A stretch of DNA of 64,000 bases from an uncultured Comamonadaceae bacterium (GTDB lineage Bacteria; Pseudomonadota; Gammaproteobacteria; Burkholderiales; Burkholderiaceae), in the NCBI GenBank assembly GCA_946482595.1, contig CAMLSD010000007.1:11936-75935 (forward strand). The letters are read 5' to 3'. Shown in pieces: positions 16,320-24,791 of this stretch (position 1 is the first letter of the stretch; every line of letters starts with the position of its first letter). A program made the translations under genes and the position numbers. Below the pieces are notes generated by a model. It was not told the DNA's origin. It made no database searches and was given only the letters and a program-made list of their open reading frames with translations.

Positions 16320-16727
16320 ATGTCCGCAACCCTTCAGGCCTTGCTCGGCTTCCTGACCTGGACCCTGGCACTGCTGCTGCTGATGGAGGTGCGGCGCTCC
16401 GTGCTGGTGCTCGCACGCAAGGTGCCGGCCAACGGGTTCACGCCGGACAACGCCGGCCTGTCCCCATTCATGCAGCGGCTGGCGCGTGCGCATGCCAACT
16501 GCATCGAGGGCCTGCCGCTGTTCGGCGGGATCATGCTGCTGGCCGTGGTGGCCGATCGCAGCAGCGTCACCGACCCCTGGGCCCATGCGCTGCTCGCCGC
16601 GCGGATCGTGCAATCGCTGATCCACCTGGCCTCGGTGTCGCCCGCGGCCGTGACGGCGCGATTCACCGCCTTTGCCGTCCAGCTTGCGATTGCGACGTAC
16701 TGGGTGGTGGCGCTGTACCGCGCATGA
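16320..16727 (+). CDS. MAPEG-family membrane protein
   Basis: A 135-residue protein with four membrane helices and the MAPEG signature around FMQRLARAHANCIEGLPLFGGIMLL (note RAHANCIEG), followed by a loop and RIVQSLIHLASV. Eukaryotic relatives are glutathione transferases and leukotriene synthases; bacterial members are mostly uncharacterised detoxification-type proteins. A GAGGAGA site lies four bases before ATG 16320. It may be cotranscribed with the PACE pump 59 bp upstream. Confidence 0.85.
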   Translation: MSATLQALLGFLTWTLALLLLMEVRRSVLVLARKVPANGFTPDNAGLSPFMQRLARAHANCIEGLPLFGGIMLLAVVADRSSVTDPWAHALLAARIVQSLIHLASVSPAAVTARFTAFAVQLAIATYWVVALYRA

Positions 16728-16740
16728 ATCACGCCGGGCT

Positions 16741-17622
16741 TCAGCGCCCTGAGCGTTTCAGCCAGTCGAGCACGGCCCGCACCCGCGCCGAATCGCGCCC
16801 GGGGCGCACCGCGCAGGCATAGCTGCCGCTCGGCGCAGCGTCCGCAGGCAGGCGATGCAGGCTGTGCGACTTGAGCATCTCGCCCACAAAAGGCAGCGGC
16901 AGCACCCCGCTGCCCAGGCCCTGCAACACGGCCTGGATCGCCAGCACCGTGTTGTCCATCCACAGCGGCGCGGGCAAGGTCGATTCGTCGAGGCCATGGT
17001 GGCGGCACCATGCCGGCCACAGGTCCGGACGCGATCGTGCCGCCACCCGCGGCCAGCGTCGCAGCAGCCGCGTCAGGGACGCAGGGGCCCCCGACCCGGG
17101 TGACCACAGTCGCGGGGCGATCACCCATGCCGCCTGCTCGTCCATGAAGGGGTGCGACGCCAGGGGCGCCAGTTCGGCCGGGTCCCGGCGGATGAACAGA
17201 TCGACAGGCAGCCGCGAGTCGGCAGGCCCGTCGTCCGTCTGGATCTCCAGCTGCAGGCCGTTGCACTCCTGCTCGATGCGAGGCACCTGCGGGATCAGCC
17301 AATGCATCGCCAGCGTCACGCTCGTGTTGATGATGACCGAGCGTCGGGGACGCGGCCCGCTGAACGAGGCCAGGCTGTGCACGAGGCTGTCCATCGGTGC
17401 CTGGGTGCGCTGCAGCAACCGCCGCCCCTCGCGCGTGAGCTCGGGGGGGCGCCCTGCGTGGCGCTGGAGCAGCACGCAGCCCAGGTGGGCTTCCAGTGCC
17501 GCCACCTGGCGGCTGAGGGCGCCAGGCGTGACATGCAGCACCTCGGCCGCAGGACGGAAGCCCCCCATGCGGACGACTTCCAGAAAGACGCGCAGGGCCT
17601 GGAACGGCAGGTCGGAGGGCAT
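16741..17622 (-). CDS. LysR-family transcriptional regulator
   Basis: A 293-residue regulator. N-terminal winged helix: LRVFLEVVRMGGFRPAAEVLHVTPGALSRQVAALEAHLG; the C-terminal part is a periplasmic-binding-protein-like effector domain, with NTSVTLAMHWLIPQVP as its first strand. The form of the HTH and effector region resembles the GcvA-type subgroup. Start ATG 17622 gives the standard LysR length; upstream codons are not conserved. It is transcribed away from the LysE-type exporter, with an inverted repeat in the shared intergenic region, and probably controls that gene. Co-inducer unknown. Confidence 0.9.
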   Translation of the reverse strand: MPSDLPFQALRVFLEVVRMGGFRPAAEVLHVTPGALSRQVAALEAHLGCVLLQRHAGRPPELTREGRRLLQRTQAPMDSLVHSLASFSGPRPRRSVIINTSVTLAMHWLIPQVPRIEQECNGLQLEIQTDDGPADSRLPVDLFIRRDPAELAPLASHPFMDEQAAWVIAPRLWSPGSGAPASLTRLLRRWPRVAARSRPDLWPAWCRHHGLDESTLPAPLWMDNTVLAIQAVLQGLGSGVLPLPFVGEMLKSHSLHRLPADAAPSGSYACAVRPGRDSARVRAVLDWLKRSGR

Positions 17623-17629
17623 CGCAAGG

Positions 17630-17648
17630 TGTTGAGTCTGGATCAACA
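17630..17648. promoter_or_regulatory. LysR-box inverted repeat between lysR and lysE genes
   Basis: TGTTGA-GTCTGGA-TCAACA has perfect 6-bp arms and contains the T-N11-A core (T17633, A17645) of LysR operators. It sits 8 bp upstream of the lysR start and about 60 bp before the exporter start, so it is placed to control both genes. Confidence 0.6.
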
Positions 17649-17705
17649 CATGATGACATGAAAGTCGTTTGGCGCGGCCTGGGCCCGAGCATGACACTTG
17701 CCGCC

Positions 17706-18347
17706 ATGACCACCAGCACGATCGACGTCCAGGGCGCCTATGTGGCGATGGTGTTCCTGACCGTGGCGACCCCGGGGCCGGGACAGATCCTGACGATCCG
17801 CCATGCCACCGAACTGGGCTGGCGCGCAGCCATGCTGGGCGTGCTGGGCCTGTGCATGGGCACGGTACTGATGTCCGGCCTGTCCCTGCTGAGCCTGGCC
17901 GGCCTGCTGCTGTGGTGGCCGCAGTGGTTCACGCTGCTCAAGTGGGCTGGCGCAGCCATCCTGATGCGGTTTGCATGGCAGAGCTGGCGCGCTGCAGCCA
18001 CTGCAGTCCAGGGCCCCGTGGCCTTGGGCGATGGGTGCGCGCCAGGCGCCTGGGTGCTGTTGCGACGCGGCCTGATGCTGCAGACGGTCAACCCCAAACC
18101 GGTGCTGTTTTTCCTGGCCGTGCTGCCGCCCGTGGCACTGGATGCGCCATCCGGCGACCTGGTGCCCTGGCGAGCGGCGGGGGCCGTCGGGGTCTATCTG
18201 TGCGCACTGCTGCTGATCCACGGCGGGCTGGCCGCCGTTGCCGTGCGGCTTCGGCAGGCACGGCCGGCACCCGGGGCCGTGGCCTGGTTGCGACGTGGCA
18301 GTGCCGTGTGCCTGGGCGTGTTTGCGCTGCTGCTGATCGCGTCGTGA
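17706..18347 (+). CDS. LysE/RhtB-family amino-acid exporter
   Basis: A 213-residue inner-membrane exporter with about six helices. The family signature is ATPGPGQILTIRHATELGWRAAMLGVLG near the N-terminus (PGPG motif at about residues 23-26), and the central RGLMLQTVNPKPVLFFLAVLPP holds the conserved NPK. Such proteins export basic or neutral amino acids, homoserine lactones or related compounds by proton exchange. ATG 17706 puts PGPG at the family position; ATG 17691 is an alternative. It is divergent from a LysR gene, the common regulator arrangement (as argO/argP). Confidence 0.88.
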   Translation: MTTSTIDVQGAYVAMVFLTVATPGPGQILTIRHATELGWRAAMLGVLGLCMGTVLMSGLSLLSLAGLLLWWPQWFTLLKWAGAAILMRFAWQSWRAAATAVQGPVALGDGCAPGAWVLLRRGLMLQTVNPKPVLFFLAVLPPVALDAPSGDLVPWRAAGAVGVYLCALLLIHGGLAAVAVRLRQARPAPGAVAWLRRGSAVCLGVFALLLIAS

Positions 18348-18426
18348 GACGCCCTCCGGCGCGTGCGCGGCCTACCCGATGCCCGGTCAAGCTGGTAGAG
18401 TGGGCGCCTCACTTGGAGGGGTCGCG

Positions 18427-19164
18427 ATGGGCACGTTTGTCATCTGGGGTGAAGACGATCACATGGTGCGCGCCAAGTCACTGGCCACGGCCTACGGCAC
18501 CACGGCAGCCAGCGTCAAGGACAAACCCAAGACCATCGGCGGGCTCGACAAGCTGGTGTTCTGGGGGCATGGCGACACCTCCCACTTCTGCACCCTGACC
18601 CCGGCGGCCTTTGTCGACCTGGTGGGCGAGTGGCGCAAGAAGAACCCCGGCCTCACCACGGTGGAAATGCTGACCTGCAATGCGCGGCACAAGCAGACCA
18701 ACACCGATTCCTACACCGACCAGGTCGTGACCGCCCTGTCACGCAAGCAGGCCAAGATGGCCGACAAGGTGAAGTTCCGGGCACTGCCGGTGGCCTCCAC
18801 CGCCAGTGGCAAGACCTGCGACTGGTCCATCCTGAAGTGGCACCCGGGCTCGGCCACCTGGGCCTATGTTGCCGCACCGACCCGGCAGATCCTCAACCAT
18901 GAAGACAACGACATGCACGATGCCGTCGTGATGCTCGAGAACTTCATGAAGCCCCGCGGTACGCTGGACGGTTATCGGCAGGCCTTTGCCGCATTCAGCG
19001 CGTTCAAGGGCATGACGCTGCAGCATCCGTTTGCAGTGAAGTACAAGTACGACCAGGCCAAGGTCGACGCCTTCAACAAGAAGTACAAGGAAGTCAAGGA
19101 CGACGCCTACATCATCGCCGGCACGCTGGGCCTGTTGCGCTGGCTGCTGGTCGACATCAAGTAG
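18427..19164 (+). CDS. Unrecognised protein with caspase-clan (C80-like) His/Cys pattern
   Basis: A 245-residue soluble protein with no signal peptide or membrane helix. A hydrophobic strand ending in a His-Gly turn, DKLVFWGHGDTSHF (His48), is followed 36 residues later by a second strand ending in Cys, VEMLTCNAR (Cys84). That order and spacing are what clan CD cysteine peptidases (caspases, C80 self-cleaving toxin domains) show, and the downstream part VKFRALPVASTASGK also resembles the C80 layout. The C-terminal half is helical and Lys-rich. GGAGGG at 18415-18420 fixes ATG 18427. No partner toxin or inhibitor is adjacent. Peptidase activity is inference. Confidence 0.6.
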   Translation: MGTFVIWGEDDHMVRAKSLATAYGTTAASVKDKPKTIGGLDKLVFWGHGDTSHFCTLTPAAFVDLVGEWRKKNPGLTTVEMLTCNARHKQTNTDSYTDQVVTALSRKQAKMADKVKFRALPVASTASGKTCDWSILKWHPGSATWAYVAAPTRQILNHEDNDMHDAVVMLENFMKPRGTLDGYRQAFAAFSAFKGMTLQHPFAVKYKYDQAKVDAFNKKYKEVKDDAYIIAGTLGLLRWLLVDIK

Positions 19165-19192
19165 CGGGCGGCCGGGGCGCCAGAGCGCCCGC
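19164..19192. terminator. GC-rich hairpin between convergent genes
   Basis: GGGCGC-CAGA-GCGCCC (19175-19190), or alternatively GCGGGCG (19164-19170) with CGCCCGC (19186-19192), can form stable hairpins in the 43-bp gap between convergent stops. There is no T-run, so it is at best a weak bidirectional terminator. Confidence 0.3.
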
Positions 19193-19207
19193 CGCTGCGG
19201 CGCGCGC

Positions 19208-20050
19208 TCAGGCCTTCTTCTGCTCGAGCAGGAAGTTCGCGCCGTCGAACTGCGCCAGGCGCTGGGTCAGCCAGGGCATCAGGGCCTCCAGCGTGTCGTG
19301 CAGCACCCAGGGCGGGTTGATCACGAACATGCCGCTGCCCATCAGGCCGAATCCGCGCTCGACCGGCTGCTGCACCGTCATGCGCACATGCAGCCAGCCC
19401 TTGGGGGCCGAGCCCTTCAGGCGCTGCGCGAGCTGCTGCGCCTCCAGGCGCTGCACATGCGGGTACCACACCATGATCACGCACTCTGAAAACCGCGACA
19501 GCGCGTCGCGCACGGCGGTCAGCACCTTGGCATAGTCGGTCTTGATCTCGTAGGGCGGGTCCATCAGCACCACCCCGCGGCGTGACGGCGGTGGCAACTG
19601 GCTCTTCAGCGCGGCGAATCCGTCGGCGTGATGCACTTCGGTATGCGGCTGGGACCCCAGGTGGGCGGCCAGCAGCTTGTGGTCGGTGGGGTGCAGCTCG
19701 AACAGGCGCAGGCGGTCCTGCGGGCGCAGCACCTGCAGCGCGATCTCCGGCGAGCCGGGGTAGTGGCGCAGGTGGCCGTCGGGGTTGTACTGGGCCACCA
19801 CGTTCACATAGTCGGCTACCGGTTCGGGCAGGTCATCAAAGCCCCACAGGCGGGCAATGCCTTCCTCGAATTCGGCGTTCTGCTGGGCGTGGCGCCCCTG
19901 CAGCTTGTAGCCGCCGGCACCGGCATGGGTGTCGATCAGCCAGTAGGGCTTGTCCTTTTCGCCCATGTAGCGCAGCACCTGGATCATGACCAGGTGTTTC
20001 AGGACATCGGCGTGGTTGCCCGCGTGGAAGGCATGGCGGTAGGCGAGCAT
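19208..20050 (-). CDS. rlmJ: 23S rRNA (adenine-2030-N6)-methyltransferase RlmJ
   Basis: A 280-residue SAM-dependent enzyme that methylates N6 of A2030 in 23S rRNA. The N-terminal MLAYRHAFHAGNHADVLKH is the RlmJ signature, motif I is WLIDTHAGAGGYKL, and the catalytic adenine-N6 motif is DPPYE in VVLMDPPYEIKTDY. The C-terminal MGSGMFVINPPW is also conserved. Length is normal. It is convergent with the caspase-like gene and starts 94 bp from the stop of the next minus-strand gene. Confidence 0.95.
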   Translation of the reverse strand: MLAYRHAFHAGNHADVLKHLVMIQVLRYMGEKDKPYWLIDTHAGAGGYKLQGRHAQQNAEFEEGIARLWGFDDLPEPVADYVNVVAQYNPDGHLRHYPGSPEIALQVLRPQDRLRLFELHPTDHKLLAAHLGSQPHTEVHHADGFAALKSQLPPPSRRGVVLMDPPYEIKTDYAKVLTAVRDALSRFSECVIMVWYPHVQRLEAQQLAQRLKGSAPKGWLHVRMTVQQPVERGFGLMGSGMFVINPPWVLHDTLEALMPWLTQRLAQFDGANFLLEQKKA

Positions 20051-20143
20051 GGTGTGTGGCGCAGTTCGGTTGAGGGCCGCGCAGCGGAGCAGGCGGCACG
20101 TCTGGACCGCCCACTTTAACCGCTGGCCGTGCCGGCGTGTCCT

Positions 20144-22042
20144 TCAGGTGGCCAGCAACCCGCCGACCCGCTCGCGCAGCAGCTCCGGCGTGACGGCCTG
20201 GGGCGCGACGGCTTCGCCGGCCACCAACCCCACGCGGCTGAGCAGCCCGCGGCGGAACGGCCGCACCATGGCCTTGCCGTCCTCGACCCGCGAGAAGTAC
20301 GAGCCCCAGAGGTTCTGCAGCGCCACCGGCACCACCGGCACCGGCACGCGCTCCAGGATCTTCATGATGCCGCCCTTGAATTCCTGCAGCTTGCCGTCGC
20401 GCGTGATCGCGCCTTCGGGGAAGATGCACAGCAGCTGGCCGTCGCGCAGCACCTCCTCGGCACGGCGGAAGGCGTTGTCGTAGGTCACCGGGTCGTCCTT
20501 CTGGGGTGCGATCGGGATGGCCTTGGCCAGGCGGAACAGGGCACCCAGCACCGGCAGCCTGAAGATCTTGTGGTCCATGATGAACACGATGGGCCGCGGG
20601 CTGGCGGCCATCAGCAGGATGGCGTCGACGAAGCTCACGTGGTTGCACACCAGCACGGCAGCCCCGTGCACCGGAATGTGCTCGTCGCCGCGCACCTTGA
20701 AGCGGTAGATGCAGCGTGACGCCAGGAAGGCGATGAAGCGCAGCAGGTACTCCGGCACCAGCAGGAAGATGTAGGCGCCCACCAGCGCATTGAGCAGGCC
20801 CACCACCAGGAAGACCTGGGGGATGCTCAGGCCCAGCATCAGCAGCCCGCCGGCCAGGATGGCGCTGGCGATCATGAACAGCGCATTGAGGATGTTGTTG
20901 GCGGCGATGATGCGGGCGCGGTGGCTGGGCTGCGCGCGCAGCTGGATCAGCGCATACATCGGCACGCTGTACAGGCCGGCGCTCAGGCTGAGCAGCAGCA
21001 GGTCGATCATGACCCGCCAGTGGCCGGGCTGGGCCACGAACCCCGACAGCGTCCAGGTCACGCCGCCAGGCAGGCTGCGCGAGGCGAAGTACAGGTCGAT
21101 CGCGAACACCGACATGCCGAAGGCACCCACTGGCACCAGGCCGATCTCGACATGGCGCCGCGACATGGTCTCGCACAGCAGCGAGCCCACACCGATGCCC
21201 ACCGAAAACACCACCAGCAGCAGCGAGGCCACCTGCTCGTTGCCGTGCAACACCTCCTTGGCGAACGACGGGAACTGCGACAGGAAGATCGCGCCGAAAA
21301 ACCACATCCACGAGATGCCCAGGATGGAGCGGAACACCGCAACGCTTTCACCGGCGAGCTTGAGGTTGCGCCAGGTTTCGGACACCGGGTTCCAGTTGAC
21401 CTTCAGCCCGGGGTCGGTGGCCGGGGAGCTGGGCACGTAGTGCGCCGTGGCCCGGCCCAGCACGGCCAGGGCCACACAGGCGCCGGCCACCCAGGTGGCG
21501 CCGGTCTCGGGGATGTCGATCAGCACACCGCCGGCCACATTGCCCAGCAGGATGGCCACAAAGGTGCCCATCTCGACCATGCCGTTGCCGCCGGTCAGCT
21601 CGCGTTCGTTCAGATGCTGCGGCAGGTAGGCGTACTTCACCGGGCCGAACAGCGTGGAATGCAGGCCCATCAGGAACACGCAGCCCAGCAGCACCGGGAT
21701 CTGCTGGACCATGAAGGCCCAGCTGGCCAGCAGCATGATGGCGATCTCCAGCCACTTCACGAAGCGGATCAGCATGGCCTTGTCGTACTTGTCGGCCAGC
21801 TGGCCGCTGGTGGCCGAAAACAGCAGGAAGGGCAGGATGAAGACCGCACCGATCACCAGGCCGGCCAGCGACGGTGCCATCCAGGCCACCTGCACCTTGT
21901 AGGTGACCAGCACCGTGAAGGCGAACTTGAACAGGTTGTCATTGCCGGCACCCAGGAACTGGGTCCAGAAGAAGGGCGCGAAGCGGCGCTGTCCCAGCAG
22001 CGCGAACTGGCTCGGATGGCCATGGGGGGTACTGGAACTCAC
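20144..22042 (-). CDS. MFS transporter - 1-acylglycerol-3-phosphate acyltransferase fusion (LplT/Aas type)
   Basis: A 632-residue membrane protein. Residues 1-430 form an MFS transporter of about 12 helices (FWTQFLGAGNDNLFKF, ADKYDK, GLHSTLFGPVKYAYLP) like LplT, a lysophospholipid flippase. The rest is a PlsC-type acyltransferase with NHVSFVD (about 465) and FPEGAIT (about 540). It thus imports and reacylates lysophospholipids, or acylates glycerophosphate. The acyl-ACP synthetase module of full LplT-Aas fusions is absent. The start is GTG 22042 with a GGAGGAG site. It is immediately upstream of no obvious partner. Confidence 0.9.
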   Translation of the reverse strand: MSSSTPHGHPSQFALLGQRRFAPFFWTQFLGAGNDNLFKFAFTVLVTYKVQVAWMAPSLAGLVIGAVFILPFLLFSATSGQLADKYDKAMLIRFVKWLEIAIMLLASWAFMVQQIPVLLGCVFLMGLHSTLFGPVKYAYLPQHLNERELTGGNGMVEMGTFVAILLGNVAGGVLIDIPETGATWVAGACVALAVLGRATAHYVPSSPATDPGLKVNWNPVSETWRNLKLAGESVAVFRSILGISWMWFFGAIFLSQFPSFAKEVLHGNEQVASLLLVVFSVGIGVGSLLCETMSRRHVEIGLVPVGAFGMSVFAIDLYFASRSLPGGVTWTLSGFVAQPGHWRVMIDLLLLSLSAGLYSVPMYALIQLRAQPSHRARIIAANNILNALFMIASAILAGGLLMLGLSIPQVFLVVGLLNALVGAYIFLLVPEYLLRFIAFLASRCIYRFKVRGDEHIPVHGAAVLVCNHVSFVDAILLMAASPRPIVFIMDHKIFRLPVLGALFRLAKAIPIAPQKDDPVTYDNAFRRAEEVLRDGQLLCIFPEGAITRDGKLQEFKGGIMKILERVPVPVVPVALQNLWGSYFSRVEDGKAMVRPFRRGLLSRVGLVAGEAVAPQAVTPELLRERVGGLLAT

Positions 22043-22145
22043 GGTCTCCTCCGTTGCAGATGGGGGTGTCGCATGCCTGCGTTCGTCTTGTGCTGCGCGC
22101 CGACTCTACCGGAAGGCAGCGCGGCTGCGTAGGGCGCGCCGGCGT

Positions 22146-23399
22146 TCAGGCGCTGGATGCGCTGAAGTGCTGCCGGGTCTCGAACACGCAGTTCGCCAGC
22201 CCCTGCGTTCCCAGCCGCAGCGAGCGCTTGAGCACGAAGTCGGCCAGCAGCGGGTTGTGCTCGCGCAGGCGGTCGATCAGCGCGGCGGTGGCCGCGTCGA
22301 GCAGCCCGGCCTGCACGAGGCGCTGGCTGGAATGCAGCGGCATCACACCGGGCAGCGGATGGTCGCTGCCATGCAGCAGGCGCGGATGCCAGTCGGGCCG
22401 GGCCAGCAGCGTTCGCCAGACGGCCGGCGTGCGGTTGGCCTGGAACACCGCGGAGACGTCGCCCAGCAGCAGGGCGGCCCACTCGGGCTCGTCCATCAGG
22501 CGCGCCCACAGCGAAAAGGCGCTGCGCCAGGGCTGGCTGCGTTGATCGAGGTCGCGCGCGCGGCCCAGCGACGCGGCGTGCGCCACGATCACCCGCACCC
22601 CGTGGCGCAGCGGCTCGCGCACCAGCAGCGGGTTGCCGAACTCGTGCATGCGCGCACCGGGCACGGCCTTCTCTTCGCCGCAGTGCACGATCAGCGGCAG
22701 GCCGCTGCGTGCCAGGGCGTCGTAGAACGGCCGGCAGCGGCGTGCCCGCAGGTCGATGTTCATCGCCCCGGGCAGCCACTTGACGGCGACCGCTCCGCCG
22801 GCCTGCGCGGTGCTCAGTCGCTGCAGCGCATCGGCGCGATAGGGGTGGATCGACGCGACCCAGGCAAAACGATCCGGCCGCGACTGGGCGATGCGGGCGG
22901 CATAGCGATCGGGCACGTGGAAGGTGGTCCAGTCGGGACACTCGCGGGCCTGATCGTCCAGGGCGTGGTCGAAGGCGAACAGGCACCAGCGCGCACCGGC
23001 CGGAAAGTCTTCGGTCAGGCGGTGCAGCTGGTCGACGTAGGCGCGGTCGATCGAGGCGCTGTCCGGTGCGACGCAGGCGGCGTTCATGATGGCGTGGCGA
23101 CGCATCACCTCGCCGGGGTGCCACCATTGATGCATGTGGGCATGCACCGTGCAGCCGGAGCCGCTGTCGCCGGTGCCCAGCAGGTGCGCATGCACGTCCC
23201 AGACAGCGGTGGCGTCCAAGCCGTCCCAGGCGGCGCGCACGCGCTCATGCTGAGCCAGCTCGGGCGGCAGCGTGCCGCGACAGGGGTTGCGCAGCCGACC
23301 CGCACCGCTCGCCGCGCCCACGGCCGTGAACAGCCCGGCCACGGCCGCGGCGCCGCAGCACAGTGCGCGCCGCCGCGTCCAGCCGATGCCGGCGCTCAT
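22146..23399 (-). CDS. Predicted exported amidohydrolase-fold protein
   Basis: A 417-residue TIM-barrel metal hydrolase. Metal-binding elements are DVHAHLLGTGD (His-X-His), VHCGEE, VIVAHAASLG and LLHGSDHPLPG. The N-terminus WTRRRALCCGAAAVAGLFTAVGAA has twin arginines and a hydrophobic core, so Tat export is likely. Most PF04909-type amidohydrolases decarboxylate or hydrolyse cyclic or aromatic carboxylates; this substrate is unknown. Its ATG overlaps the TGA of the DUF2145 gene by four bases, so it is translationally coupled. The open frame extending to 23948 upstream is not coding. Confidence 0.8.
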   Translation of the reverse strand: MSAGIGWTRRRALCCGAAAVAGLFTAVGAASGAGRLRNPCRGTLPPELAQHERVRAAWDGLDATAVWDVHAHLLGTGDSGSGCTVHAHMHQWWHPGEVMRRHAIMNAACVAPDSASIDRAYVDQLHRLTEDFPAGARWCLFAFDHALDDQARECPDWTTFHVPDRYAARIAQSRPDRFAWVASIHPYRADALQRLSTAQAGGAVAVKWLPGAMNIDLRARRCRPFYDALARSGLPLIVHCGEEKAVPGARMHEFGNPLLVREPLRHGVRVIVAHAASLGRARDLDQRSQPWRSAFSLWARLMDEPEWAALLLGDVSAVFQANRTPAVWRTLLARPDWHPRLLHGSDHPLPGVMPLHSSQRLVQAGLLDAATAALIDRLREHNPLLADFVLKRSLRLGTQGLANCVFETRQHFSASSA

Positions 23400-24214
23400 C
23401 GCACCACCTGCACGCCGGTGCCCAGCCCGCTGGCCGGCAGCCACTGGAAGACCGAGTCGACGGTGACGGTGTCGATGCGGCTGGCAAAGCGCTTCTCGTC
23501 GGGGTGATCGTCGAAGCTGATGTTGGCGGCGGTCACGCGTGCGCCCAGCCGTGTCAGCGTCGAGATGCGCAACGTGGTGGGCTGGTAGCCCTTGAGCACC
23601 AGCCAGGCCTGGGCCTGCTTGCGGGTGCCGATGGCCGGGTCCATCGCATGGGCCAGGGTTTCGATGGCCCACTGGTTGGACTGCTGGAAGCGCTGCGACC
23701 AGGGGTAGGCCACCATGTTGTAAGCCCGGGTGTGCATCACCGCGACGCGGTTGCGGTCGCTCAGCACTTCCAGCAACCGGGCCTGGACCTCGGGCTTGAG
23801 CAGCGCGATGCCGGCCTCGTAGGCATGCAGGTCGTCGAGGAAGAACTCGCCCAGGCCCTGACGGTACAGCGCCGCATCGGCGGTGCCGCACTGATTGAGC
23901 TTGTGCACCACCCGCCAGACGGTGGGCACCGGCTGATCGTCGCGCCACGGTCCGGGGGCGGTTTCGCGGTAGGCGAAGCCCAGGTGCGAGTAGCGCAGGC
24001 CGTAGCGGCTCAGGTCCTGGCCGACACGGGCGAGCACCACGACGTCCTGGTCGAGGCTGTCGAGCCGGCGGGCCACCCGCTCGGCCAGGGTGAAGCCACG
24101 TTCCATGGCCTGCACGGTGAGCGGCTTGTGTTCGCAGGTGCGGCCGGCCTGTGCGGTGCCCAGGCTCAGGGCCAGGGCGCAGGCGGCCAGCGTGGATCGT
24201 ATCCAGGTGTTCAT
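23396..24214 (-). CDS. DUF2145-family exported protein
   Basis: A 272-residue periplasmic protein with a signal peptide (RSTLAACALALSLGTAQA). The first mature part has HKPLTVQAMERGFTLAER, VVVLARVGQDLSRYGLRYSHLGFAYRE, the DUF2145 signature; the rest includes GLGEFFLDDLHAYEAGIALL, RAYNMVAYPWSQRFQQSNQW and LASRIDTVTVDSVFQWL. The Cys, His and Tyr content resembles NlpC/P60-type fold members, but the catalytic set is not evident. Function unknown. It lies between a small exported-protein gene and the amidohydrolase, overlapping the latter, so the three form an operon. The 80-residue Arg-rich extension to 24451 is rejected. Confidence 0.85.
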   Translation of the reverse strand: MNTWIRSTLAACALALSLGTAQAGRTCEHKPLTVQAMERGFTLAERVARRLDSLDQDVVVLARVGQDLSRYGLRYSHLGFAYRETAPGPWRDDQPVPTVWRVVHKLNQCGTADAALYRQGLGEFFLDDLHAYEAGIALLKPEVQARLLEVLSDRNRVAVMHTRAYNMVAYPWSQRFQQSNQWAIETLAHAMDPAIGTRKQAQAWLVLKGYQPTTLRISTLTRLGARVTAANISFDDHPDEKRFASRIDTVTVDSVFQWLPASGLGTGVQVVR

Positions 24215-24240
24215 GGTGAGGAAGGCCTCGTTCGCTGGGG

Positions 24241-24699
24241 TCAGTAGGTCAGGCGTTCGTTGTGCAGCAGGGCGCGCCCGATCTCGCTGGGGATGAAGGC
24301 GATGGCCTCGCCGGCGGCCGACAGCACCCAGCCGGCCGACAGCGCGGTCACGACCACCGCCGTGCCCACGCCGACCACCGAGGCTTCGGCCGCGCGGCCG
24401 CTGAAGCGCACGACGGCGCGGGTGCCGTCCGAGGCCCGCTCGAGCACCCACACGGTGCCGGTGGCCGAGGCCTCGACGGCGACCACGGTGAGCATCACGC
24501 CACCGGACAGCACCATGGCCGGTGCGGCGACCGACACCGCCACCGGCAGCGCAGACAGTGCGCTTGCTTCAGAGGCGGTTGAATGGGCTTGGGCGGTACG
24601 CAACGGGGCCAGCAGGGCCGCGGTGGCGGCCACTGCCAGCGCGGCGCCAACACAGAGGCGACGCAGCGCGGCCGACATCGAGGGGGTTGCAGTGGTCAT
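24241..24699 (-). CDS. Small exported protein linked to DUF2145
   Basis: A 152-residue protein with a cleavable signal (LCVGAALAVAATAALLAP... ending QAHS) and two or three long hydrophobic segments rich in Val, Ala and Ser (VAAPAMVLSGGVMLTVVAV, VVGVGTAVVVTALSAGWVLSAAGEAIAFI), ending in GRALLHNERLTY. An AAGGA site lies before ATG 24699. I do not know the function. Its stop lies 26 bp before the DUF2145 start, so both are probably one unit exported to the envelope. Confidence 0.65.
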   Translation of the reverse strand: MTTATPSMSAALRRLCVGAALAVAATAALLAPLRTAQAHSTASEASALSALPVAVSVAAPAMVLSGGVMLTVVAVEASATGTVWVLERASDGTRAVVRFSGRAAEASVVGVGTAVVVTALSAGWVLSAAGEAIAFIPSEIGRALLHNERLTY

Positions 24700-24791
24700 G
24701 ACGAATCCTTGGTCAGTGTTGGGGAGGCGGCTGCGGCGCCTGGCGTCGCAGCGAGGGCGTCGGGGGCGCCAGGGCGATGCCCCGGCAGCGT

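Noticed and set aside
23400..23948. N-terminal extension of the amidohydrolase
   Set aside because: It overlaps the DUF2145 gene in another frame; a proper exported N-terminus begins at 23399.
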